Of a stretch of 64,000 nt of DNA, positions 28,280 to 37,075 are shown in pieces; position 1 is the stretch's first letter; every line of letters starts with the position of its first letter. The position numbers and the translations under genes are program-made. Source of the DNA: Pelomonas paludis. GTDB lineage: Bacteria > Pseudomonadota > Gammaproteobacteria > Burkholderiales > Burkholderiaceae_C. The notes under the pieces are model-generated. The model made no database searches, was not told the origin of the DNA, and was given only the letters and a program-made list of their open reading frames with translations. The stretch spans positions 930,001 through 994,000 of the forward strand of contig NZ_JBDPZD010000002.1 in the NCBI RefSeq assembly GCF_039872745.1, in the 5' to 3' direction.

Positions 28280-31150
28280 AGTCTAGGTCGCTGGGAAATG
28301 CGCTCTGGCCGGAACTCTGCTCGGCCATCGCCTACGGCAACTGGAAGTCTAGGTCGCTGGGAAATGCGCTCTGGCCGGAACCTTCGGGGGCAGCAGCAGC
28401 TGCAGCGGCGTAGTCTAGGTCGCTGGGAAATGCGCTCTGGCCGGAACTGAATTTCAGCCTGATCGATCTGGGCCTGAAGTCTAGGTCGCTGGGAAATGCG
28501 CTCTGGCCGGAACCCGCAGCAGCCGCACAACCACACGGTAGGCAGTCTAGGTCGCTGGGAAATGCGCTCTGGCCGGAACGCAACACCTCGACGCAGATAA
28601 ATGCGCTCGAGTCTAGGTCGCTGGGAAATGCGCTCTGGCCGGAACTCCTCACCAAGTGAGCAGACCATGACCAAGAGTCTAGGTCGCTGGGAAATGCGCT
28701 CTGGCCGGAACTGACGTCGGATGCGACCATCCTGAAGGTAGAGTCTAGGTCGCTGGGAAATGCGCTCTGGCCGGAACGACTTGGGCAAGCTCCTCGGCTC
28801 CGTGCTAGTCTAGGTCGCTGGGAAATGCGCTCTGGCCGGAACGCCGCGCCATCGCGCTTGGCATCGGCTGCGAGTCTAGGTCGCTGGGAAATGCGCTCTG
28901 GCCGGAACTGCGCAGCGGTTTTGCTGGGCGTCGAGTGCAGTCTAGGTCGCTGGGAAATGCGCTCTGGCCGGAACTCGTCGTGCGCGCTGGCGCGGCCTCT
29001 GGCAAGTCTAGGTCGCTGGGAAATGCGCTCTGGCCGGAACTGGACGTGTCGGACATCGCCAAGCAGTACGAGTCTAGGTCGCTGGGAAATGCGCTCTGGC
29101 CGGAACTCGGTAGCAGAGCGATGCGCCGCGGTCATCAGTCTAGGTCGCTGGGAAATGCGCTCTGGCCGGAACGAGCAAATGCAGCTCCTTGGTGGACGCG
29201 AGAGTCTAGGTCGCTGGGAAATGCGCTCTGGCCGGAACTCACAGGCGGAGCTTTCGGCCAGGCGGCAGAGTCTAGGTCGCTGGGAAATGCGCTCTGGCCG
29301 GAACGCGTTCATCTTGCGAGCGCCATCAATGCCGAGTCTAGGTCGCTGGGAAATGCGCTCTGGCCGGAACACCAGTCCAGCAGTACCACGCATCAGTCTC
29401 AGTCTAGGTCGCTGGGAAATGCGCTCTGGCCGGAACCGCGTGCCCATGTGCCCGGCAATCCCGGTCAGTCTAGGTCGCTGGGAAATGCGCTCTGGCCGGA
29501 ACCGTGTAACGGGTATCGGATTGGGCGGTGTAAGTCTAGGTCGCTGGGAAATGCGCTCTGGCCGGAACTCTCAGCGCGAGACGAGACTATCAAGCAGCAG
29601 TCTAGGTCGCTGGGAAATGCGCTCTGGCCGGAACGGGTGCGGCATGAACTGCAAGCCTGGTGATAGTCTAGGTCGCTGGGAAATGCGCTCTGGCCGGAAC
29701 CCTGAAGCTTGAGAATCTCAGCCCGAAGCAGTCTAGGTCGCTGGGAAATGCGCTCTGGCCGGAACCTGACTTCGGCACCATCGTCGTCCCGACCTAGTCT
29801 AGGTCGCTGGGAAATGCGCTCTGGCCGGAACTGATTCGCGGAGTCGAATGGTTCTTTGGCGAGTCTAGGTCGCTGGGAAATGCGCTCTGGCCGGAACTTG
29901 CGCGAGAACGCCATGTTGCGGGCAGCCAGTCTAGGTCGCTGGGAAATGCGCTCTGGCCGGAACTGAGCGCCTGGGCCGACCACATGAAGCGCAAGTCTAG
30001 GTCGCTGGGAAATGCGCTCTGGCCGGAACGCCAGCTTTACGCGGACGTGGCTGACGTGGAGTCTAGGTCGCTGGGAAATGCGCTCTGGCCGGAACCTGAC
30101 AGGGATAGACCTAGAAAGCGTTGCCAGTCTAGGTCGCTGGGAAATGCGCTCTGGCCGGAACTCGTCCAGCCGGCCGGCGTGGACATCATCGAGTCTAGGT
30201 CGCTGGGAAATGCGCTCTGGCCGGAACGCGCAGCGTTGTCAGCTTCACGAATGGCCGAGTCTAGGTCGCTGGGAAATGCGCTCTGGCCGGAACCAGTCTG
30301 TGGAGCACATGCAGGATTTCTACAGTCTAGGTCGCTGGGAAATGCGCTCTGGCCGGAACTGGCGGGCCTTGGCGCCGTCGATGACGGTCAGTCTAGGTCG
30401 CTGGGAAATGCGCTCTGGCCGGAACAAGGTTGAGCTTAGAGGCTATCAGGACGAGAGTCTAGGTCGCTGGGAAATGCGCTCTGGCCGGAACCCCGGCGCC
30501 GTGCATGACTACACGGTTGATAGTCTAGGTCGCTGGGAAATGCGCTCTGGCCGGAACTTCAACAGCAGCGGCACGTACCACATCGCAAGTCTAGGTCGCT
30601 GGGAAATGCGCTCTGGCCGGAACTCCATGACATGCCATACGACGTGCGCTTCGAGTCTAGGTCGCTGGGAAATGCGCTCTGGCCGGAACATGCCCGCCAC
30701 CACCAGCACCGCGCCCAGGAGTCTAGGTCGCTGGGAAATGCGCTCTGGCCGGAACCCATTCGCGAGTGGCCTCTTCGGCCGCCTTAGTCTAGGTCGCTGG
30801 GAAATGCGCTCTGGCCGGAACTGGGCACTGCTGCTGGTGCGCTTGGTGCGGAGTCTAGGTCGCTGGGAAATGCGCTCTGGCCGGAACCGGAAATCCATTT
30901 GACCGGACGGCCATCCCAGTCTAGGTCGCTGGGAAATGCGCTCTGGCCGGAACCGATGTGTGCGTGCCCTGCCAAAAGCAGCAAGTCTAGGTCGCTGGGA
31001 AATGCGCTCTGGCCGGAACTGGCTCCCGAGATGCTGACCGTGAGGTGCAGTCTAGGTCGCTGGGAAATGCGCTCTGGCCGGAACTAGCTACTCCAGCAGC
31101 TTCGATATCAGCGTGGTCTAGAGTCGCTGCCATGGCAAGGCTCGGGCTTC
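28280..31150 (-). CRISPR. Type II-C CRISPR array, 43 intact repeats plus one degenerate repeat
   Basis: The array has 43 copies of a 36-bp repeat from 28280 to 31084, read by eye as uniform. There are 42 spacers of 30 bp, three of them 29 bp, so the period is 66 or 65 bp. On the minus strand the repeat begins GTTCCGGCCAGAGCGCATTT and ends GACCTAGACT; the CATTTC.CAG core resembles the Neisseria repeat. A decayed 44th repeat starts in register at 31115 (GTCTAG, then GTCGCTG). It marks the old end of the array and bounds a 43rd spacer. The tracrRNA anti-repeat fixes crRNA sense as minus. New spacers would be expected beside cas2. Spacer targets were not searched. Confidence 0.97.
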
Positions 31151-31266
31151 AAATAGTGCTGTTCAGTGCGCTGGCGGTCGGCATCAGCCCCGCCGTGGGC
31201 CTGTGTGGCCTGCTACTTGGCGCCGCCCTGTGCGGCGCGTCATTGCTGAGCTGGGCGCGGCGCTAG
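31132..31266 (+). CDS. Possible small membrane protein at the array end
   Basis: This 44-residue frame (MARLGLQIVLFSALAVGISP...) would make one or two hydrophobic helices. It begins inside the decayed last repeat and has no clear ribosome binding site. It is listed only as a candidate. It may be chance coding potential in GC-rich DNA. No homologue is recognised. Confidence 0.2.
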   Translation: MARLGLQIVLFSALAVGISPAVGLCGLLLGAALCGASLLSWARR

Positions 31267-31374
31267 CTGGTACAGCCCACAAAGACCTGCCGCAACACCG
31301 CGCCGCATGCCCTCACATTGCCAGGCCAGCTCTGATCAGCCCCGGGCCACACCACCTTTGGCAAGGAGAACTCG

Positions 31375-31845
31375 ATGCCCACCCCCACCGCCCTCACCGC
31401 CCTCGACGTCCCACCTCGCCAAAAGCGCTCGATCTACCCCGAGCCCTTTGCGAGCCTGATGGAGGGGCGGACCAAGCGGGTGCTGGGCAACCTGTTCGGG
31501 CTCAGCAACTTCGGCGTCAATCTGACGACGCTGGCGCCTGGGGGCAGCTCGGCACTGCGGCATGCACACAGCAAGCAGGACGAGTTCATCTACATCCTCG
31601 CTGGCCACCCCACCTTGCACACCGACGCGGGGCGGCAACGCCTGGCCCCAGGGATGTGTGCGGGCTTCAAGGCAGGCACAGGGGATGCGCACCGGCTGCT
31701 GAACGAGACGGATGCCGAGGTGCTCTACCTGGAGGTAGGCGACCGCACGGCGGGTGACGAGGCGCACTACCCGGACGACGACCTGGTCGCCCGCGAGGTG
31801 GGGGGCGGTTGGCAGTTCTTTCACAAGGACGGGCAGCCGTACTGA
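31375..31845 (+). CDS. Cupin-domain protein
   Basis: This is a 156-residue single-domain cupin. Cupin motif 1 is ALRHAHSKQDEFIYILAGHP and motif 2 is GMCAGFKAGTGDAHRLLNET, which supply the metal-binding His/Glu set. The C-terminal VGGGWQFFHKDGQPY is common in this subgroup. A clear AAGGAG ribosome binding site stands 7 bases before the ATG. It marks the return to ordinary chromosomal genes after the CRISPR array. Function unassigned. Confidence 0.88.
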   Translation: MPTPTALTALDVPPRQKRSIYPEPFASLMEGRTKRVLGNLFGLSNFGVNLTTLAPGGSSALRHAHSKQDEFIYILAGHPTLHTDAGRQRLAPGMCAGFKAGTGDAHRLLNETDAEVLYLEVGDRTAGDEAHYPDDDLVAREVGGGWQFFHKDGQPY

Positions 31846-31945
31846 GGTTGACGGCCCCGGCCTCCCCCGGAGTCAGGGAGTCGGCCTTTCTTACAGAGAC
31901 AGCCGTCCGGCGCGCGCCCTCTAGGCGCATCAACAAGTTAGGGAT

Positions 31946-31961
31946 AGGCACGAGCATTGCT
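31946..31961 (+). promoter_or_regulatory. Sigma-54 (-24/-12) promoter of the PEP-CTERM gene
   Basis: AGGCACGAGCATTGCT matches the sigma-54 consensus TGGCACGNNNNTTGCW at every fixed position except the first. The invariant GG and GC are exactly 10 bp apart. It lies about 80 bp upstream of the PEP-CTERM start codon. Confidence 0.75.
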
Positions 31962-32041
31962 ATTGCAGTAATGCGACCCGCAGTGCCAGAGATGTGCAGT
32001 CACTGATGGGGTGGTTCTTCACAACTACCAACCTGAACAAA

Positions 32042-32701
32042 ATGACTCAAAACCTGACCAAGACCCTGGGCCTCCAGTGCCTGTGCGCCCTGACTCTGCT
32101 GGCTGGCGCCTCCACCGCAGCCAACGCTGGCACGGTGTCGCTGGACATGAACTCGGGCGGCTGGGTGTCCAACTACGACGCGACGAGCCTCGACCCCCGC
32201 AACCACTACGGCCAGATGCCCAGCATCGAAACCTCGGGCGCGGCCTTCGAAGCCGCCAACCCCGGTTGGCGCACCCTGGGCTACAACGACTCGGCGTGGT
32301 CGGCTTATTCGGGCGGCTGGGTTCCCGGGGACGGCAGCCGCAGCCCGATGTACCTGCGCAAGAGCTTCACGATCGGCACGCCGACCGCCGGCTCGTTCTA
32401 CCTCGAAGTGGACGACGACTCACAGGTCTGGATCAACAACGTGTTGGTGCCGGCGCTTGACGACCACAGCAACAGCTACAACGGTGGCCACTCGGCGGAC
32501 ATCTCGTCCTTCCTGCAAGCTGGCAACAACGTCATCGCGATCAAGGCAGACAACACCCCTGGTGGTGGCTACTACATCGGGTTCAGTGGCTCGGTGAGCT
32601 TCAGCGAGCGGCAAAACAATGTGCCGGAGCCGGTCTCGCTGGCTCTGGTGGGCCTGGGCCTGGTTGCCGCTGGCGTGGCCAAGCGCAAGCAGCGCGGCTG
32701 A
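32042..32701 (+). CDS. PEP-CTERM sorted exported protein
   Basis: This 219-residue protein has an N-terminal signal peptide (LGLQCLCALTLLAGASTAANAG). The C-terminal PEP-CTERM signal consists of VPEP, a hydrophobic helix (VSLALVGLGLVAAGVA) and a basic tail (KRKQRG). Exosortase recognises this signal, but no exosortase gene is in the window. The middle (SFYLEVDDDSQVWINNVLV, GYYIGFSGSVSF) looks like a beta-galactosidase-type jelly-roll carbohydrate-binding fold. Such proteins are exported with exopolysaccharide and can support floc or biofilm formation. The start was chosen to fit the signal peptide. A sigma-54 promoter and an intrinsic terminator bracket it. Confidence 0.9.
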   Translation: MTQNLTKTLGLQCLCALTLLAGASTAANAGTVSLDMNSGGWVSNYDATSLDPRNHYGQMPSIETSGAAFEAANPGWRTLGYNDSAWSAYSGGWVPGDGSRSPMYLRKSFTIGTPTAGSFYLEVDDDSQVWINNVLVPALDDHSNSYNGGHSADISSFLQAGNNVIAIKADNTPGGGYYIGFSGSVSFSERQNNVPEPVSLALVGLGLVAAGVAKRKQRG

Positions 32702-32733
32702 TCGACACGGCCTTCCTCAGCCTCCGGCTGCAT

Positions 32734-32770
32734 CGCCCCAAGCGCGCCAGCGCCTGGGGCGTTTTTATTT
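32734..32770 (+). terminator. Rho-independent terminator after the PEP-CTERM gene
   Basis: CGCCCCA (32734-32740) pairs with TGGGGCG (32755-32761) around an additional GCGC-rich inner stem. The stem is followed by TTTTTATTT. Confidence 0.88.
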
Positions 32771-32864
32771 GCGCCGACATACGCCCCGAGCGGCTCGGTC
32801 GGTCGGGCGCAATGACCTCGCAGGTCATTGCGCCACCACGCAGGGTGCCCCGACAGTCGCGCCC

Positions 32865-33248
32865 ATGCAGCGAACAACATTCCTCGGGGTGGTCACGGCG
32901 ATTGCACTGGGCGTTGGCGCCTGTGCGGTGCTGGTGCCGACGCAGTTTCTGGCGAGCAAAGGCATCCAGGGCAACCCGGCGGCTGCCGTGTGGATGCGTG
33001 AGGTGGGTGTGGCGCTGTTGGCCTTTGGCGTGATGGCCCTGCGGATGCGCACGCTGCCCGACGGGCCAGCGCTGCGGGCCTTCATGCTGGGCAATGCAGT
33101 GCTGCAGTGGGGACTGCTGCCCATTGAGGTGCTGGCCTACCAGGGCGGGGTGATCACCGAGTTCTGGGGCATGGCGCCCAACAGCGCGCTGCACGCGGTG
33201 CTGGGGGCGGCCTTCCTTTACTACGCGTTCACCAAACGGCCGATCTAG
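32865..33248 (+). CDS. Small integral membrane protein, unknown function
   Basis: This 127-residue protein has about four transmembrane helices (TFLGVVTAIALGVGACAVLV, VGVALLAFGVMALRM, AFMLGNAVLQWGLLPIEVLAY, ALHAVLGAAFLYYAF). No family is recognised with confidence. Its stop codon TAG is the first three bases of the adjacent inverted-repeat element, so the native C-terminus may have been altered by that insertion. The start ATG at MQRTTF fits the first helix. Confidence 0.7.
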   Translation: MQRTTFLGVVTAIALGVGACAVLVPTQFLASKGIQGNPAAAVWMREVGVALLAFGVMALRMRTLPDGPALRAFMLGNAVLQWGLLPIEVLAYQGGVITEFWGMAPNSALHAVLGAAFLYYAFTKRPI

Positions 33249-33516
33249 GAGTCTGCGCGGCAGAAATCCAGGCCCGCGTTGGCCCCGGAAGGGGGTCGAG
33301 GCAAGGCGCAGCGCGCCGTCCGGGGTGGCCCCCGGACAAGCGGTGCAACGCCGGATCGCCCCCCTCCCGGGACCAACCCTTCGGGCCGGGGCGATTTGCG
33401 GGGCCACTCGTCGTTGCCGGCTCGTTGTTGGCGCCGATCCAACGCCTCGCCGGCGCCTAGATTGGCCCCGCAACCCGCCCCGGCGCGGGCCTGGATTTCT
33501 GCCGCGCAGACTCCTA
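33246..33516. mobile_element. MITE-like element with 31-bp perfect terminal inverted repeats
   Basis: The left end (33248-33278, beginning GGAGTCTGCGCGGCAG) is exactly complementary to the right end (33484-33514). TA lies immediately outside each end, as expected for an element that duplicates a TA target. The 205-bp interior has no open frame with homology. The element sits between two convergent genes and supplies TAG stops to both. A transposase family (IS630/Tc1-like TA insertion) is only inferred. Confidence 0.8.
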
Positions 33517-33789
33517 AGCCCGCCCCCGCCGCACCTTGCCGGCCCGCCCGGCCTTGCTCCACTCATAGACCTCGCCGTCTGGCGTACGGCCGGCCTCGAC
33601 GGCGGCAACGCCGGGCTTGCCGACGTGGCTGGCCAGTTCGGTGGAGATGGTGACGTGGGGGCAGCCGGCGCGGCGGCGTTCTTCGGCGCCTTTGAGGGCG
33701 GCGGAGAGCTCGCCGTCGGCAAACTCTTCGCAGCAGGGCAGCCAGTCGCCGGCGCCGTCAGGCTCCAGCCAGTAGAGGACGATGGGCAT
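33514..33789 (-). CDS. Hypothetical protein of 91 residues
   Basis: This short protein begins MPIVLYWLEPDGAGDWLPCC and contains KGAEERRRAGCPHVTISTELASHVGK. It has no recognised domain. The C-terminus (GKVRRGRA) is basic, and its stop codon is formed by the end of the inverted-repeat element. It follows the VOC gene on the same strand after 7 bp, so it is probably in the same operon. Function unknown. Confidence 0.7.
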   Translation of the reverse strand: MPIVLYWLEPDGAGDWLPCCEEFADGELSAALKGAEERRRAGCPHVTISTELASHVGKPGVAAVEAGRTPDGEVYEWSKAGRAGKVRRGRA

Positions 33790-33796
33790 GGTCAGC

Positions 33797-34171
33797 TCAG
33801 CGCTCGCACATCAGGCCAAGCAGATTGCCTTCCGAGTCGCGGAAGAGCGCCATCCAGACTTCGCAGTGCGGCAGCTTGGCCACCATGCCAAGCGGCTGCT
33901 CGAAGTGCACCTGGCGGGCTTGCAGGCGCTCGGCCATCTGCTCGATCTGCGGTGCGCGCAGGTAGACGATGGAGCTGAAGTGATCAGGCCGGCCAGGCTC
34001 GGCCAGCCCGAGCATCAGGCGCACCCCACCGCAGTCAAAAAAGCTCATGCCATTGCTGCTGAAGAGGTGACGCAGGCCGAGGGTGTCGCGGTAGAAGGCG
34101 GTGGCGCGGTCCAGGTCGTGCACGGTGAGCGCAACCTGGACGATGCCGGTGATGCCTGTGTCGGTCTGCAT
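33797..34171 (-). CDS. VOC-family protein (glyoxalase-like)
   Basis: This 124-residue VOC domain starts GIVQVALTVHDLDRATAFYRDTLGL and ends MALFRDSEGNLLGLMCER. The FYRDTLGL and DSEGNLLGL phrases mark the two beta-alpha-beta modules. Likely metal ligands are present at the expected ends. The start ATG was chosen near the domain; the longer frame has no homology. Substrate unknown. Confidence 0.88.
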   Translation of the reverse strand: MQTDTGITGIVQVALTVHDLDRATAFYRDTLGLRHLFSSNGMSFFDCGGVRLMLGLAEPGRPDHFSSIVYLRAPQIEQMAERLQARQVHFEQPLGMVAKLPHCEVWMALFRDSEGNLLGLMCER

Positions 34172-34237
34172 GCGGGCTCCTGCTGAAGGCGATGGGGTTG
34201 GTGCTGGCTCCAAGCTGCCTCAGCGTCAGCCGGCGCC

Positions 34238-36244
34238 TCAGAAATGGATGCCTCGCATCATCTGCTGCAGCGCGATGGCTTCGGCCGAGAGCTGGGGCTT
34301 GGCGGGCTTCTCGCCGGGCTTGAGGTTCTTGGCGGCTTCGCTGTCGGGGAACATGCGGAAGCTGGTGTTCATGACGATCTGCGCGATGCGCGGCGCCACG
34401 GCATGCAGCACCTCGCCGAACTTGCCCAGCCGCGTGGCGATGCGCACGGGCTTGCTGATGCAGGCCTGGGCAATCATGTCGGCAGCCTCCTCGGGCGAGA
34501 GGGTGGGCACGTTGTTGTAGATCTTGGTGGGCGCGATCATGGGCGTGCGCACCAGGGGCATGTTGATGGTGGTGAAGGTGATGCCTTGGTCGGCGTACTC
34601 GCTGGAGGCGCAGCGCGTCCAGGCGTCGAGCGCGGCCTTGCTGGCGACGTAGGCGCTGAAACGCGGCGCATTCGTCAACACGCCGATGGAACTGATGTTG
34701 ACGATGTGGCCCTTGCGCTTCTTGACCATGCCAGGCAGCAGGCCGAGCGTGACGCGCAGGCAGCCGAAGTAGTTGAGCTGCATGGTGCGCTCGAAGTCGT
34801 GGAAGCGGTCGTAGCTGCTCTCAATGGCGCGGCGGATGGAGCGGCCGGCGTTGTTGATGAGGAAGTCCACGCCGCCGAACTCGCTGTCGCACCAGGCGAT
34901 GAGGGCTGCGGCCTGAGCCTCGTCGGCGATGTCGCAGGCATAGGCATGCACGCGGGCGTCCGGGCCGGCCTTGGCTTGGATCTCGGCCACGGCGGCGTCG
35001 AGCTTGTCCTGGTCACGCGCGCAGATGAGGGTGATGGCACCCGCTTCGGCAAACTTGATGGCCGCCGCCAGGCCAATGCCCGAGGAACCGCCGGTGACCA
35101 GCACCACCTTGCCGCCGGCCGTGCCGCGCAGGCTGCGGTCGATGTGGAGGTCGGGGTCGAGGTGGCGCTCCCAGTAGTCCCACAGGCGCCAGGCGTAGTC
35201 GGGCAGGCGGGGGCAGGCGATGCCGGTGCCCTTGAGCTGCTTCTCGGTCTCGCGGCAGTCGAAGCGCGTGGGGTAGTTGATGAAGGTGAACAGGTCCTCG
35301 GGCAGGCCCAGGTCCTTCATCACCGCATTGCGAATGCGGCGCACGGGGGCCAGGGCCATCATGCCCTTCTTGACGCTCTTGGGGATGAAGCCCAGCAGCG
35401 CGGCGTTGACGAAGACGTTCATCTTCGGCGCATGGGCGGCCTTGCTGAAGATGTCGAGCACATCGCCCACGCGGTAGCCCTCGGGGTCGACGAGGTGGTA
35501 GCAGCCCTCGCTCTTGTCGACCTTGTGCGAGATGGCGTCGAGCGCATCGACGACGAAGTCCACCGGCACGATGTTGATGCGGCCCCCTTCGAGCCCGATG
35601 CTGGGCATCCAGGGCGGCAGGATCTGGCGCATGCGCTGGATCAGCTTGAAGAAGTAGTAAGGCCCGTCGATCTTGTCCATCTCGCCGGTGTGCGAGTCGC
35701 CCACCACCATGGCGGGGCGGTAGACAGTCCAGGGCTGCTTGCAGCTGGTGCGCACCAGCTTCTCGCTCTCGTGCTTGGTCGCAAAGTAGGGGTGATCGAG
35801 GTTCTCGGCCTCATCGAACATGTCCTCGCGGAACACGCCCTCGTAGAGGCCCGCCGCCGCGATGGACGACACGTGGTGCACGTGGCCGGCGTCGATGGCC
35901 TGCGCAAACTCCAGCATGCTGCGCGTGCCGTCGATGTTGGCCGCCGCCTGGCTCTCTTCGTCGGCGCTGAGGTCGTAGACGGCAGCGAGGTGGTAGAGGT
36001 GGTCGATCTGGCCCTTGAGGCTCTTGATCACATCCGACGCCACGCCGAGCTTCTTGCTCGTCAGGTCGCCAAACACGGGGATGGCGCGCGTCTTGTTGAC
36101 ACCCCAGTAGGCCAGCAGGTCGGGCAGCTTGGCGTGGCTGCTCTCGCGCATCAGGAAGTAGACCGTGCTGCCTCGGCGGGCCAGCAGCTTCTTGACGAGA
36201 CGTTTGCCGATGAAGCCGGTCGCGCCGGTCACGAAATACTGCAT
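34238..36244 (-). CDS. Two-domain fatty acyl-CoA reductase (extended SDR plus classical SDR)
   Basis: This 668-residue protein has an N-terminal extended SDR domain with TGATGFIGKRLVKKLL and active-site YFATK. The C-terminal classical SDR (from about residue 380) has VLVTGGSSGIGLAAA, NNAGRS, the serine of NISSIG and YVASK. This layout is that of the Marinobacter-type fatty acyl-CoA reductases that make fatty alcohols from acyl-CoA for wax-ester or lipid synthesis. It is divergent from a phasin gene and near a patatin, which suits storage-lipid metabolism. Chain-length specificity is not visible. Confidence 0.85.
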   Translation of the reverse strand: MQYFVTGATGFIGKRLVKKLLARRGSTVYFLMRESSHAKLPDLLAYWGVNKTRAIPVFGDLTSKKLGVASDVIKSLKGQIDHLYHLAAVYDLSADEESQAAANIDGTRSMLEFAQAIDAGHVHHVSSIAAAGLYEGVFREDMFDEAENLDHPYFATKHESEKLVRTSCKQPWTVYRPAMVVGDSHTGEMDKIDGPYYFFKLIQRMRQILPPWMPSIGLEGGRINIVPVDFVVDALDAISHKVDKSEGCYHLVDPEGYRVGDVLDIFSKAAHAPKMNVFVNAALLGFIPKSVKKGMMALAPVRRIRNAVMKDLGLPEDLFTFINYPTRFDCRETEKQLKGTGIACPRLPDYAWRLWDYWERHLDPDLHIDRSLRGTAGGKVVLVTGGSSGIGLAAAIKFAEAGAITLICARDQDKLDAAVAEIQAKAGPDARVHAYACDIADEAQAAALIAWCDSEFGGVDFLINNAGRSIRRAIESSYDRFHDFERTMQLNYFGCLRVTLGLLPGMVKKRKGHIVNISSIGVLTNAPRFSAYVASKAALDAWTRCASSEYADQGITFTTINMPLVRTPMIAPTKIYNNVPTLSPEEAADMIAQACISKPVRIATRLGKFGEVLHAVAPRIAQIVMNTSFRMFPDSEAAKNLKPGEKPAKPQLSAEAIALQQMMRGIHF

Positions 36245-36420
36245 GGGGCTCTCCTGCGGGTTCGTTGTCGATGGATTCTTGACGAGCGTTCGCGCGGCGC
36301 TGCTGCGCGGTTTCCCGAGGACGACGATCCTAGGGCGGTTTCACTAGGAAACCCCATTCCATCGCAGGAGGCGACGGCTACAGTCATCTCGTCACTACCG
36401 ATACAGCAAGGACGCACACC

Positions 36421-37047
36421 ATGGTCAAGAAGCTCCAGAAGCTGGCCGCCAAGCAAAAGGCCGCCGACTCGACGTTCCCCGGCCTGCCCGCAGGCCTGCT
36501 GGACAGCCCGCTGGCCCAGAACGTCAAGGACAGCGCCCAGCAGATCTGGGCCGCTGGTCTCGCCTCCTTCTCCAAGGCGCAGGGCGAAGGCAACAAGGTC
36601 TTCGAGGCCCTCGTCAAGGAAGGCCTCAAGCTGCAGAAGAAGACCCAATCCGCCGCCGAGGAAAAGCTCTCCACCATGGCCTCCAAGATGCAAGGCATGG
36701 CCGGCGACGTGGGCGCCAAGGCCGGCCAACAGTGGGACAAGCTCGAGTCCATCTTCGAGCAGCGCGTGGCCAAGTCGCTCAAGGCGCTGGGCGTGCCCAC
36801 GGCCGCCGAGGTGGAAGCGCTGATCCAGCGCATCGACGCGCTGTCTGAGGCTGTCGGCCTCAAGGCCAGCGCGCCGGCCAAGAAGGCGGCCGCCAAGCCT
36901 GCCGCCAAGAAGGCGCCGGCGAAGAAGGCCGCTGCCAAGGCACCGGCAAAGACGCCAGTAAAAGCACCAGTAAAGGCACCGGCCAAGAAGGCGGCTGCCA
37001 CCAAGAAGACCCCCGCCAAGAAGGCCGCCGCAAAGCCTGCGGCCTGA
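36421..37047 (+). CDS. PhaF-like phasin with histone H1-like tail
   Basis: This 208-residue protein has an N-terminal phasin-like amphipathic, coiled-coil region (LAQNVKDSAQQIWAAGLASF...FEALVKEGLKLQKKTQ). The C-terminal 55 residues are almost entirely Lys, Ala and Pro repeats (AKKAAAKPAAKKAPAKK). PhaF-type phasins coat polyhydroxyalkanoate granules and bind DNA through this tail, helping segregate granules at division. No PHA synthase is in the window. Identification rests on composition and layout. Confidence 0.82.
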   Translation: MVKKLQKLAAKQKAADSTFPGLPAGLLDSPLAQNVKDSAQQIWAAGLASFSKAQGEGNKVFEALVKEGLKLQKKTQSAAEEKLSTMASKMQGMAGDVGAKAGQQWDKLESIFEQRVAKSLKALGVPTAAEVEALIQRIDALSEAVGLKASAPAKKAAAKPAAKKAPAKKAAAKAPAKTPVKAPVKAPAKKAAATKKTPAKKAAAKPAA

Positions 37048-37075
37048 GTCACTAGCGCCCTAGCGCCCTACAGCC

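Noticed and set aside
28267..30984. Long open frames across the CRISPR array on both strands encoding repeats such as SLGRWEMRSGRN
   Set aside because: They are produced by the 66-bp period of the array, which is divisible by three; they are not proteins.
31115..31374. A further CRISPR or cas gene beyond the array
   Set aside because: Only the decayed last repeat and a doubtful 44-residue frame are present; no csn2 or cas4-like gene was seen.
33279..33483. A transposase remnant inside the 31-bp-TIR element
   Set aside because: The 205-bp interior is too short and its frames show no recognisable transposase motif.
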